A stretch of 64,000 nucleotides of DNA, from the NCBI RefSeq assembly GCF_000377645.1, contig NZ_KB898471.1:310001-374000 (forward strand), in the 5' to 3' direction. A program made the translations under genes and the position numbers. Shown here one piece after another: positions 7,188 to 16,452 of the stretch. The notes under the pieces are model-generated. The model was not told the origin of the DNA and ran no database searches. It saw only the letters and a program-made list of their open reading frames with translations. Source of the DNA: Thiomonas sp. FB-6. GTDB lineage: Bacteria > Pseudomonadota > Gammaproteobacteria > Burkholderiales > Burkholderiaceae_C. Position 1 is the stretch's first letter. Each line of letters opens with the position of its first letter.

Positions 7188-10100
7188 CGTGGAGGCTCCG
7201 GCGCAGGCCGTGGAGGTCATATCGTTGCAGCAGTCCGCGCAATTCCTGCATGCGCGGGGCGAGATCCGGGTGTTCGGCCCCCACGCGATCGAGCAGCTCG
7301 CGCAGACCGGCCACGTGGCCCAGGCGCAGCAGCTGCAGCGCCCGCGCATGGGCCTCTCCGGGCAGGCGCAGCGCGGGAGCCTCGGCGGCAGCCTCGGCCC
7401 CGTGCAGCAGCGACGGCGAAGCGTCCACCCACTCGAGTTCGAGCAGGCGCTGCAGCACCGAGAGCAGCTCGGACTCGATCACCGGCTTGCCGACGAAGGC
7501 CTGGCAGCCGGCCTCGCTCAGCCTGTCCGGCTGGTTCTCGAACATATTGGCCGACACCATCACCACGGGCAATCCATGCCCGGCCCGGCGCAGCCGCCGC
7601 ACGGTCTCCCAGCCGTCGAGGTCGTCCATGCTGATGTCCAGCAGCACCGCGTCCGTGGGCGTGGCCTGCAGCAGTTGCAGGCATTCGGTGCCGCTGGCCG
7701 CCTCGACGATCCCGAAACCCAGCGGCGCGAGCATGCCGACCAGCAACTGGCGCTGCACCGGCTGGTCGTCGACCACCAGCAGGGTGCGCCGGCGCCCGAG
7801 GTAGCCGCCGACCGGGTGCGCCAGCGGCGGCGCCGCGCCCGGACGCGCCCCGCCCGGAACCTCGGGCAGGTACAGGCGAACGCTGAACACGCTGCCCTGC
7901 GCCGAGGTGCGCGCCAGGCTGAGCTCGCCGCCCATCAAGGAGGCCAGCAGGCCGGTGATGGTCAGCCCCAGCCCGGTGCCGTGGCTGCTGTGCTGGCGGC
8001 CCCCGGCACCGCGCTCGAAGGGCAGGAAAATCCGCTGCAGGTCCTGGGGCGCAACGCCGATTCCGGTGTCCTCGACGTCGAAGCGCAGCACCTCGTGGCG
8101 GCAGTCCACCTGCAGGCTCACGCGGCCGCGGCGGGTGAAGCGCACGGCGTTGCTCAGCAGGTTGATCAGGATCTGCCGCAGGCACTTGGCATCGGCCTGC
8201 ACCCATTGCGGCATGCGCCCGACGTGGCCGACGACGAACTCCAGGCCCTTGGCCTGCGCCTGCGGGCGCACCATGCGTTCGAGCTCGTCCAGGAAGGCCG
8301 GCAGCTCCAGGGGCGCCTGTTCCAGGCGCAGGCGTCCGGCCTCGATGCGGGCCAGGTCGAGCAGGCCGTCGACCAGCGCCAGCATGTGCTCGGCGCTGCG
8401 GTGGATGGTGCGCACGGCTTCGTGCGCGTCGGAGTCCTGCGCGCGCGACTTAAGCAGGATCTGCGAGTAGCCGAGGATGCTGTTGAGCGGCGTGCGCAAC
8501 TCGTGGGTCATGCCGGCGACGTAGCGCGTCTTCGCCTGGTTGGCCGAGTCGGCGGCTTCCTTCGCGGCCTGCAGCGCCGCATCGGTGCGCTTGTGAGCTT
8601 CCACCTCGCGCATCAGCAACTGGTTGTGGCGGTTGGACTCGTCGCGCGCCATGCGCCGGCTCTCCCCGGCCAGTACGATCCACCAGCTGAACACCGCGGC
8701 CACCAGCAGCAGCACGGCGAAAGCCAACCCGAAGGCCTGCGCCATCGCGGCACGATCCTCGGCCACGCGCAGCTCGCCCGCATGCTGCAGGTAGGCCACG
8801 CCCAGGATCGCGCTCAGCATCACCGCCAGGCAGGCGAACAGAGCCAGGAACGCCAAGGCCCGCAAGCCGAGCCAGCGCGTCGCCGCCGGCGGCAGCAGCG
8901 CGTGCAGCAGGGCCTGCGCCTGCTCGTCGACGCGCGAGCCGCTTTTGCAGGCGTCGTGGCAGCGCGATTCCAGCGTGCAGCACAGCGAGCAGATCGGCGT
9001 GCCGCCGTAGGCCGGGCACGACGCCATGTCATCGGCCTCGAACTCGTTCTCGCACACCGTGCAGCGCACCAGCGTGCCCGCCGGGGCCACCGGCACGGGC
9101 TCGCGCGCCAGATAGAAGCGCCCGCGCGTGGCCCAGGCGATCAGGGGCGCCGCCGCCAGCGACACGGCCAGCGCGATGAAGGGCGCGAAGGCGCGCGCGT
9201 CCGGTCCGAAGCTGCCGGCGTGCGCGCCGACCGCGAGCGCCGCGGCCAGCAGCATCGCCCCCAGCCCCACGGGATTCACGTCGTACAGGTAGGCGCGCTT
9301 GAATTCGATTCCCGGCGGGCTCAGGCCCAGCGGCTTGTTGATCACCAGGTCGGCCACCAGCGCGCCCACCCAGGCGATGGCCAGGTTGCCGTACAGGCTG
9401 AGCACGCCTTCGATCGCATGGAACACCCCCATGGTCATGAGCAGCGTGGCGATCAGCACGTTGAACACCAGCCACACCACCCGCCCCGGATGGCTGTGGG
9501 TCAGGCGCGCGAAAAAGTTCGACCACGCCAGCGAGCCGGCATAGGCGTTGGTCACGTTGATCTTGATCTGCGACACCAGCACCAGCAGCGCCACGGCGGC
9601 CAGGCCCCAGGCCGGCGAGGAGAACACGTGGGCATAGCCGGCCAGGTACATCTGCGTCGGCTCGACGGCGTGGTTCCAGGCCACGCCGTTGCGCATGGCC
9701 AGGTAGGTGAGAAAGGCTCCTCCGAGCATCTTCAGCATGCCGGGCAGGATCCAGCCCGGGCCGGCCAGGACCACGGCGGCCCACCAGCGCTTGCGGTTGG
9801 AGGGGCCCGGCTCGGGCAGGAAACGCAGGTAGTCGACCTGCTCGCCGATCTGCACGATGAGCGAGAAGGCCACCGCCGAGGCGGCGCCGAACATCTTCAG
9901 GTCGAAGCCGCTGCCGCCGGAAATGCGCCCGGCCATGGAGGTGAAGGCCGAGAAGGCGTGCGGATCGCGCCAGGCCACGGCCAGGTAGGGGCACAGCAGC
10001 AGCAGCGCCCACACCGGCTGCGTGAACAGTTGCAGGCGCGAGATCAGCGTGATGCCGCGCACCACCAGCGGAATCACCACCAGCGAGCTCAGCAGGTAGG

Positions 10101-10557
10101 CCCACAGCATGGGCAGCCCGAAATACAGCTGCAGCGCCAGCGCGAGAATCGCCGCCTCCAGCGCGAAGAAGATGAAGGTGAAGCTGGCGTAGATCAGCGA
10201 GGTCAGCGTGGAGCCGAGGTAGCCGAAGCCGGCGCCGCGGGTCAGCAGGTCCATGTCGACCCCGAAGCGTGCCGCGTAATAGCTGATCGGCAGGCCGGTG
10301 AGGAAGATGATCAGCCCCACCACCAGGATCGCCGTGACCGCGTTGGCGAAACCATAGTTCAGCGCGATGGTGCCGCCGATGGCCTCCATCGCCAGGAAGG
10401 ACACGGCCCCGAAGGCGGTGTTGGCCACGCTCAGCTCGCTCCACTTGCGAAAGCGGCGCGCGGTGAATCGCAGGGCGTAGTCCTCCATGGACTCGTCCGC
10501 GACCCAGGCGTTGTAGTCCCGGCGTATACGAAGAATTCTCTGCGTGGCTCCAGACAC
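7171..10557 (-). CDS. NCS1-type nucleobase/cation symporter fused to Cys-rich linker, histidine kinase and receiver (sensor-transporter hybrid kinase)
   Basis: About 1128 residues. Residues 15-490 are a complete NCS1-like permease (RDYNAWVADESMEDYALRF, ANTAFGAVSFLAMEAIGG, about 12 membrane segments). A Cys-rich linker follows at about 499-540 (pattern CxxC...C...CxxCC...C...C), which could bind zinc. Then come two more membrane helices, a HisKA domain (MTHELRTPLNS, His685), an HATPase domain (NLLSNAVRF, DTGIGV, GTGLGL), a receiver (LLVVDD, LLDIS with Asp974) and an Hpt-like helical tail. It probably senses a small amide or nucleobase-like solute while binding or moving it and phosphorylates the downstream LuxR-type regulator. 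The start is uncertain: GTG 10557 is preferred over GTG 10599 because a putative -10 element lies at 10606-10611. Confidence 0.85.
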   Translation of the reverse strand: MSGATQRILRIRRDYNAWVADESMEDYALRFTARRFRKWSELSVANTAFGAVSFLAMEAIGGTIALNYGFANAVTAILVVGLIIFLTGLPISYYAARFGVDMDLLTRGAGFGYLGSTLTSLIYASFTFIFFALEAAILALALQLYFGLPMLWAYLLSSLVVIPLVVRGITLISRLQLFTQPVWALLLLCPYLAVAWRDPHAFSAFTSMAGRISGGSGFDLKMFGAASAVAFSLIVQIGEQVDYLRFLPEPGPSNRKRWWAAVVLAGPGWILPGMLKMLGGAFLTYLAMRNGVAWNHAVEPTQMYLAGYAHVFSSPAWGLAAVALLVLVSQIKINVTNAYAGSLAWSNFFARLTHSHPGRVVWLVFNVLIATLLMTMGVFHAIEGVLSLYGNLAIAWVGALVADLVINKPLGLSPPGIEFKRAYLYDVNPVGLGAMLLAAALAVGAHAGSFGPDARAFAPFIALAVSLAAAPLIAWATRGRFYLAREPVPVAPAGTLVRCTVCENEFEADDMASCPAYGGTPICSLCCTLESRCHDACKSGSRVDEQAQALLHALLPPAATRWLGLRALAFLALFACLAVMLSAILGVAYLQHAGELRVAEDRAAMAQAFGLAFAVLLLVAAVFSWWIVLAGESRRMARDESNRHNQLLMREVEAHKRTDAALQAAKEAADSANQAKTRYVAGMTHELRTPLNSILGYSQILLKSRAQDSDAHEAVRTIHRSAEHMLALVDGLLDLARIEAGRLRLEQAPLELPAFLDELERMVRPQAQAKGLEFVVGHVGRMPQWVQADAKCLRQILINLLSNAVRFTRRGRVSLQVDCRHEVLRFDVEDTGIGVAPQDLQRIFLPFERGAGGRQHSSHGTGLGLTITGLLASLMGGELSLARTSAQGSVFSVRLYLPEVPGGARPGAAPPLAHPVGGYLGRRRTLLVVDDQPVQRQLLVGMLAPLGFGIVEAASGTECLQLLQATPTDAVLLDISMDDLDGWETVRRLRRAGHGLPVVMVSANMFENQPDRLSEAGCQAFVGKPVIESELLSVLQRLLELEWVDASPSLLHGAEAAAEAPALRLPGEAHARALQLLRLGHVAGLRELLDRVGAEHPDLAPRMQELRGLLQRYDLHGLRRSLHDECDA

Positions 10558-10635
10558 CTCGAGGCCCCGGACTATGCATCCAGCCCCGCGCCGGATCACA
10601 TTCCGATACTACCCGATACTCCGGGAAACTACCTA

Positions 10636-10651
10636 TGCGTCATTTGACGTA
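10636..10651 (-). promoter_or_regulatory. 16-bp near-palindromic operator, copy 1 (upstream of the transporter-kinase gene)
   Basis: On the minus strand TACGTCAAATGACGCA, with arms TRCGTCA/TGACGYA around a 2-bp centre. The same word with one change (TACGTCAAACGACGCA) lies upstream of the amide transporter operon at 20774-20789. Reading towards the kinase gene, a TANNNT hexamer (TAGTAT, 10611-10606) begins 25 nt past the motif, the same spacing as at the second site. It overlaps the last codon of the VWA gene. It is probably the binding site of the co-encoded response regulator. Confidence 0.6.
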
Positions 10652-12172
10652 GCTTGGCCAGTACCAGTCCAGCGCGATACCGGCGGCCGCCAGCTCGCGC
10701 CCGGCGCGCCGCAGGTCGGCGCGCAGGTAGCGGGGGTCGTGCACGTCGACGTCGCGCGCCTGGGCATCGCTGATCAGCAGCAGGCGCCGCGCCGATGCCG
10801 ACGGCGCCTCGCGCAGGCGCAAGGCACCGTAGCGAAGGGCGGCACCGAGGCGCGTGGACCCCTGTGCCCGCAGCCCCTCGAGGCGCGCGGCCAGCTCCGG
10901 CGGGTCCGAACGTTCGCCGAAGTCCTGCACCCGCCACACGCCGACATGGTGCCGCGTGTCGGAGCTGAACCCCGCCAGCGCGCAGCTCCAGCCGTGCGCG
11001 CGGGCCTGGAGCAGCAGGGCGAGCGCGGTGGCCCGCGCCCGCGCGAAACGCTCCGTGCCGCCGGGGCCGGAACCCGACGAGGCCGAGCAGTCCAGCAGCA
11101 CCAGCAGGTAGCCGCGTGCGCGCCCCCGCTCGCTCGCGCGGAACAGCCTCGGCTCGGCCGGCGCGGCGCCGGCACGCGCGAGCAGCCAGTCCAGCATGGC
11201 GCGCGGCTCGGGGCGGTCTCCCTCGGTCCGCGCGCGCCAGCGCCATGGCCGCGCCTGAGCCTCCCAGCGCCGCAGCAGCATGGCGGCTGGCGCGCGAGCG
11301 TGCGCGGTGGATGGCGCGGCGCCGGCGCGCGCAAGGCCGGGCGCCGCCGCGGCGCGCTGCTCGCGCACCGCGCACCACTGCGGCCGGTGGCAGCGGATGC
11401 GCCAATCCCACTCGGGCAGGGTACAGGCCACCGGGGCCCGCGCATCGGCAGGGCCCGCGCCCCGCTCGCCGGGCTCCCGCGGCGCCGCATCGGCGCCGGG
11501 CACGGCCGGCTCCGGCGGCGGCGAGGCCTGCGCCGCCGCCGCCGGCAGGCACAGCTCGCGCGCCTGCTCCGCGGGGCTGTCCCACAGGCAGGCGTGGTCG
11601 TCGCGGTAGGACGGCCGCACCCGAAACTCGCGGGCATCGAAGCCCAGGCGCATCTGGCCCAGCTCGTGCCCCATGCGCGAGGCCAGGGCTCGCATGGCCC
11701 GTGCGTCGCCCCAGGCCTCCTTCACGCGCCCGCGGGCCGCGTGCACCCAGGGGTGGCGCTCGTCGAACTCCGGGTCGGCCAGTGCGCGCGCGAGGCGTTG
11801 CAGCAGGACTTCGACGCCGGGAGCCGCATCGGAGCTCACGCGGTGCTGGGCAGCCCATACAGCCCGCAGCCCGGGAAAGTCGCGCGCCAGGAGTTGCTCG
11901 ACCCGCGCGTCCTCGATCAGGCCGAACAAGGCACGCTGCAACGCATGCAAGCCGCTCCTGGCCTGGGGCGCCAGGCCAAAGCGCCGGTGCGCCACCGCGT
12001 GGGCCAGGCGCGCCAGCTGCGCGGACGCCTCGGCATCGCGCGGAAACAGCCAGGCCTGCGGGTCCAGATGACTGAGCGTGCGCGCGCCGTCGGCGTCCAG
12101 CCAGGCCAGGTGCGGCGCCTGCGCTCCCAGCAGCCGCGCCAGCAGACCGAGGCGCCGCAGTCCCGCATCCAT
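10640..12172 (-). CDS. VWA-domain protein, NorD/CbbO-like partner of the MoxR ATPase
   Basis: 510 residues. The C-terminal von Willebrand A domain shows the MIDAS metal site in order: DCSAS (about residue 360), the threonine in GSTRLGAALRYG and the aspartate in LISDAQARD. The long N-terminal half is helical and Arg/Ala-rich (GLHALQRALFGLIEDARVEQ), as in NorD and CbbO proteins that work with a MoxR-family AAA ATPase to insert metals or remodel target enzymes. Its ATPase partner lies 14 bp upstream in the same direction. ATG 12172 is chosen because everything upstream in this frame overlaps the ATPase gene. The target is inferred to be one of the neighbouring amidases. Confidence 0.8.
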   Translation of the reverse strand: MDAGLRRLGLLARLLGAQAPHLAWLDADGARTLSHLDPQAWLFPRDAEASAQLARLAHAVAHRRFGLAPQARSGLHALQRALFGLIEDARVEQLLARDFPGLRAVWAAQHRVSSDAAPGVEVLLQRLARALADPEFDERHPWVHAARGRVKEAWGDARAMRALASRMGHELGQMRLGFDAREFRVRPSYRDDHACLWDSPAEQARELCLPAAAAQASPPPEPAVPGADAAPREPGERGAGPADARAPVACTLPEWDWRIRCHRPQWCAVREQRAAAAPGLARAGAAPSTAHARAPAAMLLRRWEAQARPWRWRARTEGDRPEPRAMLDWLLARAGAAPAEPRLFRASERGRARGYLLVLLDCSASSGSGPGGTERFARARATALALLLQARAHGWSCALAGFSSDTRHHVGVWRVQDFGERSDPPELAARLEGLRAQGSTRLGAALRYGALRLREAPSASARRLLLISDAQARDVDVHDPRYLRADLRRAGRELAAAGIALDWYWPSYVK

Positions 12173-12186
12173 GCCGGGCCCGGGGA

Positions 12187-13023
12187 TCAGAAGGCCAGTT
12201 CCGCCGCTGTGCGCAGCGCGCCCAGCACTTCGCTGTCGTCCCCCAGGGGCTCGACCAGGGCGTGCAGGCAGGCACGGCGCGGCGGCAGGCCCTCGCGCAC
12301 GAGTTGCGCGGCGCGCACCAGCATGCGGGTCGACGCCCCCTCCTCCAGCGCCGTGTCCGCGGCAAGGCCCAGCGCGCGGGTACGCCGCGCCAGTTCGACC
12401 ATGCGCGCCGCGAGGGCGCGGTCGACTCCGCCCTCGCGGCTGACGATGTCGGTCTCCAGCTCGGGCGGCGGATACTCGCAGGCGATGGCGCAAAAGCGCT
12501 GCCGGGTCGAGGCCTTCAAGGCCTGCGTGCCGCCGGCGTGCTGCGGGTTGTAGGAGGCCACGAGCAGGAAGTCCGCATGGGCCGCCAGGAGTTCATTGCG
12601 TGCACCCAGCACCAGCGCGCGGCGCGTGTCGGCCAGCGGGTGCATCACCACCAGGGCGTCGGCGCGGGCTTCGGCGATCTCGTCCAGGTAGCAGATGGCG
12701 CCGAAGCGCGCGGCCAGCGCGAGCGGCCCGTCACGCCAGCGCATGCCTTGCCCATCGATCATCCAGCGGCCGACCAGGTCGGAGGCGGTGAGGTCCTCGT
12801 TGCAGGCCACGGTGACCAGCGGGCGCCCCAGGCGCCACGCCATGGACTCGACCAGGCGGGTCTTGCCGCAACCCGTGGGCCCCTTGAGCAGCACCGGCGA
12901 GCCGGCCGCGCAGGCGGCCTCGAAGGCCTCGACCTGACCGCCCGGGTCCACGTAGTAGGGCTCGCGAAGCACCCGCCACGAACGCAGCGGGTCCTCCTGC
13001 TCGCCCGCGCGCGGATCAGCCAT
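12187..13023 (-). CDS. MoxR-family AAA+ ATPase (CbbQ/NirQ/NorQ type)
   Basis: 278 residues. The Walker A GPTGCGKT (about residue 48), Walker [11 protein letters not shown], sensor 1 ASYNPQ and the CbbQ/NorQ-like C-terminal lid are present. Members form hexameric rings that, with a VWA protein, activate or load cofactors into a target enzyme. The ATG overlaps the amidase stop by 8 bp and the VWA gene follows after 14 bp, so ATPase and VWA protein form a translational unit with amiE. In other bacteria this pair accompanies Rubisco or nitric oxide reductase; next to formamidase and amidase genes it suggests maturation of an amide-hydrolysing enzyme. The target is an inference. Confidence 0.88.
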   Translation of the reverse strand: MADPRAGEQEDPLRSWRVLREPYYVDPGGQVEAFEAACAAGSPVLLKGPTGCGKTRLVESMAWRLGRPLVTVACNEDLTASDLVGRWMIDGQGMRWRDGPLALAARFGAICYLDEIAEARADALVVMHPLADTRRALVLGARNELLAAHADFLLVASYNPQHAGGTQALKASTRQRFCAIACEYPPPELETDIVSREGGVDRALAARMVELARRTRALGLAADTALEEGASTRMLVRAAQLVREGLPPRRACLHALVEPLGDDSEVLGALRTAAELAF

Positions 13024-14056
13024 GCTTCACGCTTTCGGGGTTGGGGATGCCCGGCACCGGGCATTCCTCGGTGCCGACCATCGGCCGGGTCAGCGCCTCG
13101 ACCATCTCGCGCGTGCCCTCGGGATCCTGCACCCAGCGCGCGTAGAAGCCGTAGGGGCAGGCCGCCAGCCCCTTGTCGCCTTCGCCGGAGTTGATCATGC
13201 CGGTGTAGCCGCGGTGCAGAAGTTTGAACAGGTGGTTCTCGGACTGCCCGTTGCGCCGTGCGTCGCGGATCAGGCTCTTGCTCAGCTGCGCGTACTGGAT
13301 GCCGAATTCCTCCTCGCCGCATTCCCCCAGCGTGCGCCCGTCGAAGCCGACGATCGCCGAATGCCCGAAGTAGGAGTACACGCCGTCGAAGCCGGCGGCG
13401 TTGGCCACCGCCACGTAGACGTTGTTGGCCCAGGCCATCGCCTTGGCCATCAGCACCTGCTGCTCCTTGGCGGGGTACATGTAGCCCTGGCAGCGCACGA
13501 TCAGCTCGGCCCCCTTCATCGCGCAGTCGCGCCAGATCTCGGGGTAGTTGCCGTCGTCGCAGATGATCAGGCTGATCTTCAGGCCCTTCGGCCCCTCGGA
13601 CACGTAGGTGCAGTCGCCCGGGTACCAGCCCTCGATGGGCACCCAGGGCATGATCTTGCGGTACTTCTGCACGATCTCGCCCTGGTCGTTGATCAGCACC
13701 AGGGTGTTGTAGGGCGCCTTGTGCGGGTGTTCCTCGTGGCGCTCTCCGGTGAGCGAGAACACGCCCCAGACGCGCGCCTTGCGGCAGGCGGCGGAGAAGA
13801 TCTCGGTCTCGGCGCCGGGCACCGTCGATGCGGTCTCGTACATCTCCGCGGCGTCGTACATGATGCCGTGGGTGCTGTACTCGGGGAACACCACCAGGTC
13901 CAGGCCCGGCAGGCCCAGTTTCATGCCCTCGACCATCGCCGCGATGCGCCGCGCGTTCTCGAGCACCTCGGCACGCGAGTGCAGGCGCGGCATCTTGTAG
14001 TTCACCACCGCGACGCCGACGGTATCGGCGCTGCTGGAAATATCTCCGTGAAGCAT
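13016..14056 (-). CDS. amiE: aliphatic amidase
   Basis: 346 residues, the normal length for AmiE of the nitrilase superfamily. The catalytic triad is intact at the canonical positions: Glu59 ([10 protein letters not shown]), Lys134 (YRKIMPWVP) and Cys166 ([14 protein letters not shown]). The enzyme hydrolyses short aliphatic amides such as acetamide and propionamide to acid and ammonia in the cytoplasm. The start ATGCTTCACGG has GGAGGA a few bases upstream. It follows fmdA and fmdB in the same direction and overlaps the AAA ATPase start, placing it in an amide-nitrogen operon. AmiF (formamidase of the same superfamily) is an alternative, but the sequence reads as AmiE. Confidence 0.95.
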   Translation of the reverse strand: MLHGDISSSADTVGVAVVNYKMPRLHSRAEVLENARRIAAMVEGMKLGLPGLDLVVFPEYSTHGIMYDAAEMYETASTVPGAETEIFSAACRKARVWGVFSLTGERHEEHPHKAPYNTLVLINDQGEIVQKYRKIMPWVPIEGWYPGDCTYVSEGPKGLKISLIICDDGNYPEIWRDCAMKGAELIVRCQGYMYPAKEQQVLMAKAMAWANNVYVAVANAAGFDGVYSYFGHSAIVGFDGRTLGECGEEEFGIQYAQLSKSLIRDARRNGQSENHLFKLLHRGYTGMINSGEGDKGLAACPYGFYARWVQDPEGTREMVEALTRPMVGTEECPVPGIPNPESVKHG

Positions 14057-14084
14057 GGTTTCCTCCTGGGTCCGGAATTGGCTG

Positions 14085-14426
14085 TCAGTGACTGATCATC
14101 CACGGGCGCTTGCTCGGGAAGGCCTTCGCCCCCGAAGGGGCTCGCTGCGTCGCCGAGGGCCTGGACGAGCCGCAGCAGGAGCAGCCCGCCGGATGGCGCA
14201 AGGCGCGGTATTCGCCGGCGCTCATCGGCGCATGCGCCGAGCGCTCGTTGCGCTCGTGGGCCTGGCGCTGCCCCGCGGCGACCGCGGCCAGGCGCGGCGC
14301 GCTGGCGATGACCCTCGGTGCCGCGGCGCCGCAGGCGGGGCAGGCGCAGGTCTCGTTGCGCAGCGCCATCGGCCGCTGCGCATCGAACAGGCCGCATTGC
14401 GGGCATTCGTATTCGTAGGCCGGCAT
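14085..14426 (-). CDS. fmdB: FmdB-family zinc-ribbon protein
   Basis: 113 residues starting [15 protein letters not shown]; with CACPACG about 20 residues on, this makes the FmdB/CxxC_CxxC_SSSS zinc ribbon. In Methylophilus methylotrophus FmdB is encoded after formamidase and is thought to regulate amide and urea use. The tail is longer than usual and includes CSCCGSS. It lies between fmdA (17 bp upstream) and amiE. ATG 14426 is fixed by the conserved N-terminus. Confidence 0.85.
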   Translation of the reverse strand: MPAYEYECPQCGLFDAQRPMALRNETCACPACGAAAPRVIASAPRLAAVAAGQRQAHERNERSAHAPMSAGEYRALRHPAGCSCCGSSRPSATQRAPSGAKAFPSKRPWMISH

Positions 14427-14443
14427 CGCGCTGTCTCCGCGTC

Positions 14444-15676
14444 TCAGGGCTTGTCGTAGGCGATCGGCAGGTCGACCCCGCCGGCGATCTCCAGCTTCGG
14501 CCCGGCGGCGCCGGGGTTGATGTCGAAGTCGAAGATCTCGGTCGGCAGCCACAGCGTGGCGCAGGCGTTGGGAATGTCCACCACCCCGCTGATGTGCCCC
14601 TGCACCGGCGCGGTTCCCAGCAGCGAATAGGCCTGGGCCCCGCTGTAGCCGAATTTCTTCAGGTACTCGATCGCGTTCAGGCAGGCCTGCCGATAGGCCA
14701 CGTGCACGTCCAGGTAATGCTGCCGGCCCTGCTCGTCCACCGAAATGCCCTCGAAGATCAGGTAATCCTTGTAGTTCGGGGTGATGGGGCTGGGCTTGAA
14801 AATGGGGTTGCGGATGCCGTACTTCGCGACGCCGTCCTTGATCAGCTTGACCCGCATGTGCACCCAGCCGGCCATCTCGATGGCCCCGCAGAAGGTGATT
14901 TCGCCGTCACCCTGGCTGAAGTGCAGGTCGCCGACGCTCAGCCCCGCGCCCTCGACGTACACCGGGAAATACACCTTGGCGCCGCGCGACAGGTCCTTGA
15001 TGTCGCAGTTGCCGCCATGTTCGCGCGGCGGCACGGTGCGCGCGCCCTCGGCCGCCGCCTTGTCGCGCGCCGCGCCGGCCAGGCGCCCCATGTGCGCGGT
15101 GGGCGCGCAGGGCGGGTTGGCCAGCGGCGGCACGCGATCCGGCTGGGTGGCGATGAAGTCCACCTCGCGCCGGTTCCACTCCTGCAGCAGCTTGGGGTCG
15201 GGCAGGCAGCCGATCAGCCCGGGGTGGATGAGGCCGGCGAAGTTCACGCCGGGGATATGGCGCGAACTCGTGAACATGCCCTGGAAGTCCCAGATGGACT
15301 TCTGCGCGTGCGGAAAATGCTCGGTGAGAAAGCCCCCGCCGTTGTTCCTGGAGAAAAAGCCGTTGAAGCCCCACTGGCTGTCCGGCTTGGCGCCGATGTC
15401 GAGCAGTTCGACCTCCAGCAGGTCTCCGGGTTGCGCGCCCCGCACGCCCACCGGACCGCTGAGGAAGTGCACCGTGCTGAGGTCGACGTCGCGCACGTCG
15501 GCGGCGTTGTCGTCGTTCTGGATGGCGCCGCCGGTCCAGTCGTAGGTCTCGAGGACGAACTCGTCACCGGGCTGCACCCACACCGCCATCGGGATGTCGG
15601 GGTGCCAGCGGTTGTGGATGTTCTCGTTCTCGTAGGGCGATTGCGCGAGGTCGACGCTGATCAGGGTATCGGCCAT
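14444..15676 (-). CDS. fmdA: formamidase
   Basis: 410 residues, full length for the FmdA/acetamidase family. The start MADTLISVDLAQSP, the block ETYDWTGGAIQNDDNAADV and the C-terminal FDFDINPGAAGPKLEIAGG are all characteristic. FmdA hydrolyses formamide to formate and ammonia and is a metal-dependent enzyme unrelated to nitrilases. GGAG lies just upstream of ATG 15676. It is the first catabolic gene after the UrtABCDE-type transporter, so imported amides are hydrolysed directly. Its metal dependence makes it a plausible client of the downstream AAA/VWA pair. Confidence 0.95.
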   Translation of the reverse strand: MADTLISVDLAQSPYENENIHNRWHPDIPMAVWVQPGDEFVLETYDWTGGAIQNDDNAADVRDVDLSTVHFLSGPVGVRGAQPGDLLEVELLDIGAKPDSQWGFNGFFSRNNGGGFLTEHFPHAQKSIWDFQGMFTSSRHIPGVNFAGLIHPGLIGCLPDPKLLQEWNRREVDFIATQPDRVPPLANPPCAPTAHMGRLAGAARDKAAAEGARTVPPREHGGNCDIKDLSRGAKVYFPVYVEGAGLSVGDLHFSQGDGEITFCGAIEMAGWVHMRVKLIKDGVAKYGIRNPIFKPSPITPNYKDYLIFEGISVDEQGRQHYLDVHVAYRQACLNAIEYLKKFGYSGAQAYSLLGTAPVQGHISGVVDIPNACATLWLPTEIFDFDINPGAAGPKLEIAGGVDLPIAYDKP

Positions 15677-15723
15677 GATGGGCTCCTTGCGTGAGGGTGT
15701 GGGCGTGGAAGATGGAAAGGTGC

Positions 15724-15740
15724 GAAGCGCTCGGCGCTTC
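15724..15740 (-). terminator. hairpin directly after the urtE-like stop codon
   Basis: GAAGCGC - 3-nt loop - GCGCTTC, starting at the base after the minus-strand TGA of the urtE-like gene. A short T-rich tract (ACCTTTCC) follows. It may act as an attenuator or mRNA-stabilising structure between transporter and formamidase genes. Confidence 0.35.
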
Positions 15741-16442
15741 TCAGATCGACAGGTAGCGGCTGATCGTCGCCTCGTCGACGTTGGCGCGCAGGTCCTCGTA
15801 AACGAAGCGCCCCTTGTCGATGACGAAAAAGCGGTCGGCGATGTCCAGCGTGAAACTCAGCACCTGCTCGGACACCACGATGGCCAGGTTGCGCAACTGG
15901 CGGATCTCGCGCAGGGACTTGGCGATGTCCTTGATGATCGAGGGCTGGATGCCCTCGGTGGGCTCGTCGAGCAGCAGCACCTTCGGGTTGGTGGCCAGCG
16001 CGCGCGCGATGGCCAGCTGCTGCTGCTGCCCGCCCGACAGATTGCCGCCCTTGCGCTGGCGCATGTCGAACAGGACCGGGAACAGCGCGTACAACTCCTC
16101 GGGCACGACGCCGCCGGCGGAGGGGTGCAAGCCGGTCTGGATGTTCTCCTGCACCGTCATGTGGGAGAAGATCATGCGGCCCTGGGGTACGTAGGCCAGG
16201 CCCTGCGCCACGCGCTGATGGGTCTGCATGCGCGCCATGCCGGTGCCGGCCAGCGAGACCTCGCCGCCGAAGGCGGGCAGGATTCCCATCAGGGTGCGGA
16301 ACAGCGTGCTCTTGCCCATGCCGTTGCGCCCCATGATGGCGACGATCTCGCCCGCGCCGACCTGGAAGTCGAGGTCGTGGATGATCTGGCTCTGCCCGTA
16401 GCCCGAGCAAAGCCCCTGGATGCTGAACATGGCATTCGACAT
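15741..16442 (-). CDS. urtE: ABC transporter ATP-binding protein, UrtE type
   Basis: 233 residues. Walker A GRNGMGKST, signature NLSGGQQQQLAIARAL, Walker B VLLLDEPTEGIQPSII; the TEGIQPSI sequence is diagnostic for the UrtE/LivF branch. It energises uptake of urea- or amide-like solutes with UrtD and the two permeases. It follows the urtD-like gene by 10 bp. The catabolic genes beside it are amidases rather than urease, so short amides are the likelier substrate. Confidence 0.9.
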   Translation of the reverse strand: MSNAMFSIQGLCSGYGQSQIIHDLDFQVGAGEIVAIMGRNGMGKSTLFRTLMGILPAFGGEVSLAGTGMARMQTHQRVAQGLAYVPQGRMIFSHMTVQENIQTGLHPSAGGVVPEELYALFPVLFDMRQRKGGNLSGGQQQQLAIARALATNPKVLLLDEPTEGIQPSIIKDIAKSLREIRQLRNLAIVVSEQVLSFTLDIADRFFVIDKGRFVYEDLRANVDEATISRYLSI

Positions 16443-16452
16443 CTGCTGCTCC

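Noticed and set aside
6294-7349. Longer response regulator beginning at 7349
   Set aside because: The extra 54 codons overlap the end of the kinase frame and contain no receiver sequence; ATG 7187 begins the conserved protein.
7168-10647. 1159-codon open frame on the plus strand opposite the transporter-kinase
   Set aside because: Composition is Gln/His/Arg/Gly-rich with no recognisable motif; it is the mirror of the strongly GC3-biased kinase gene, whose domains are unambiguous.
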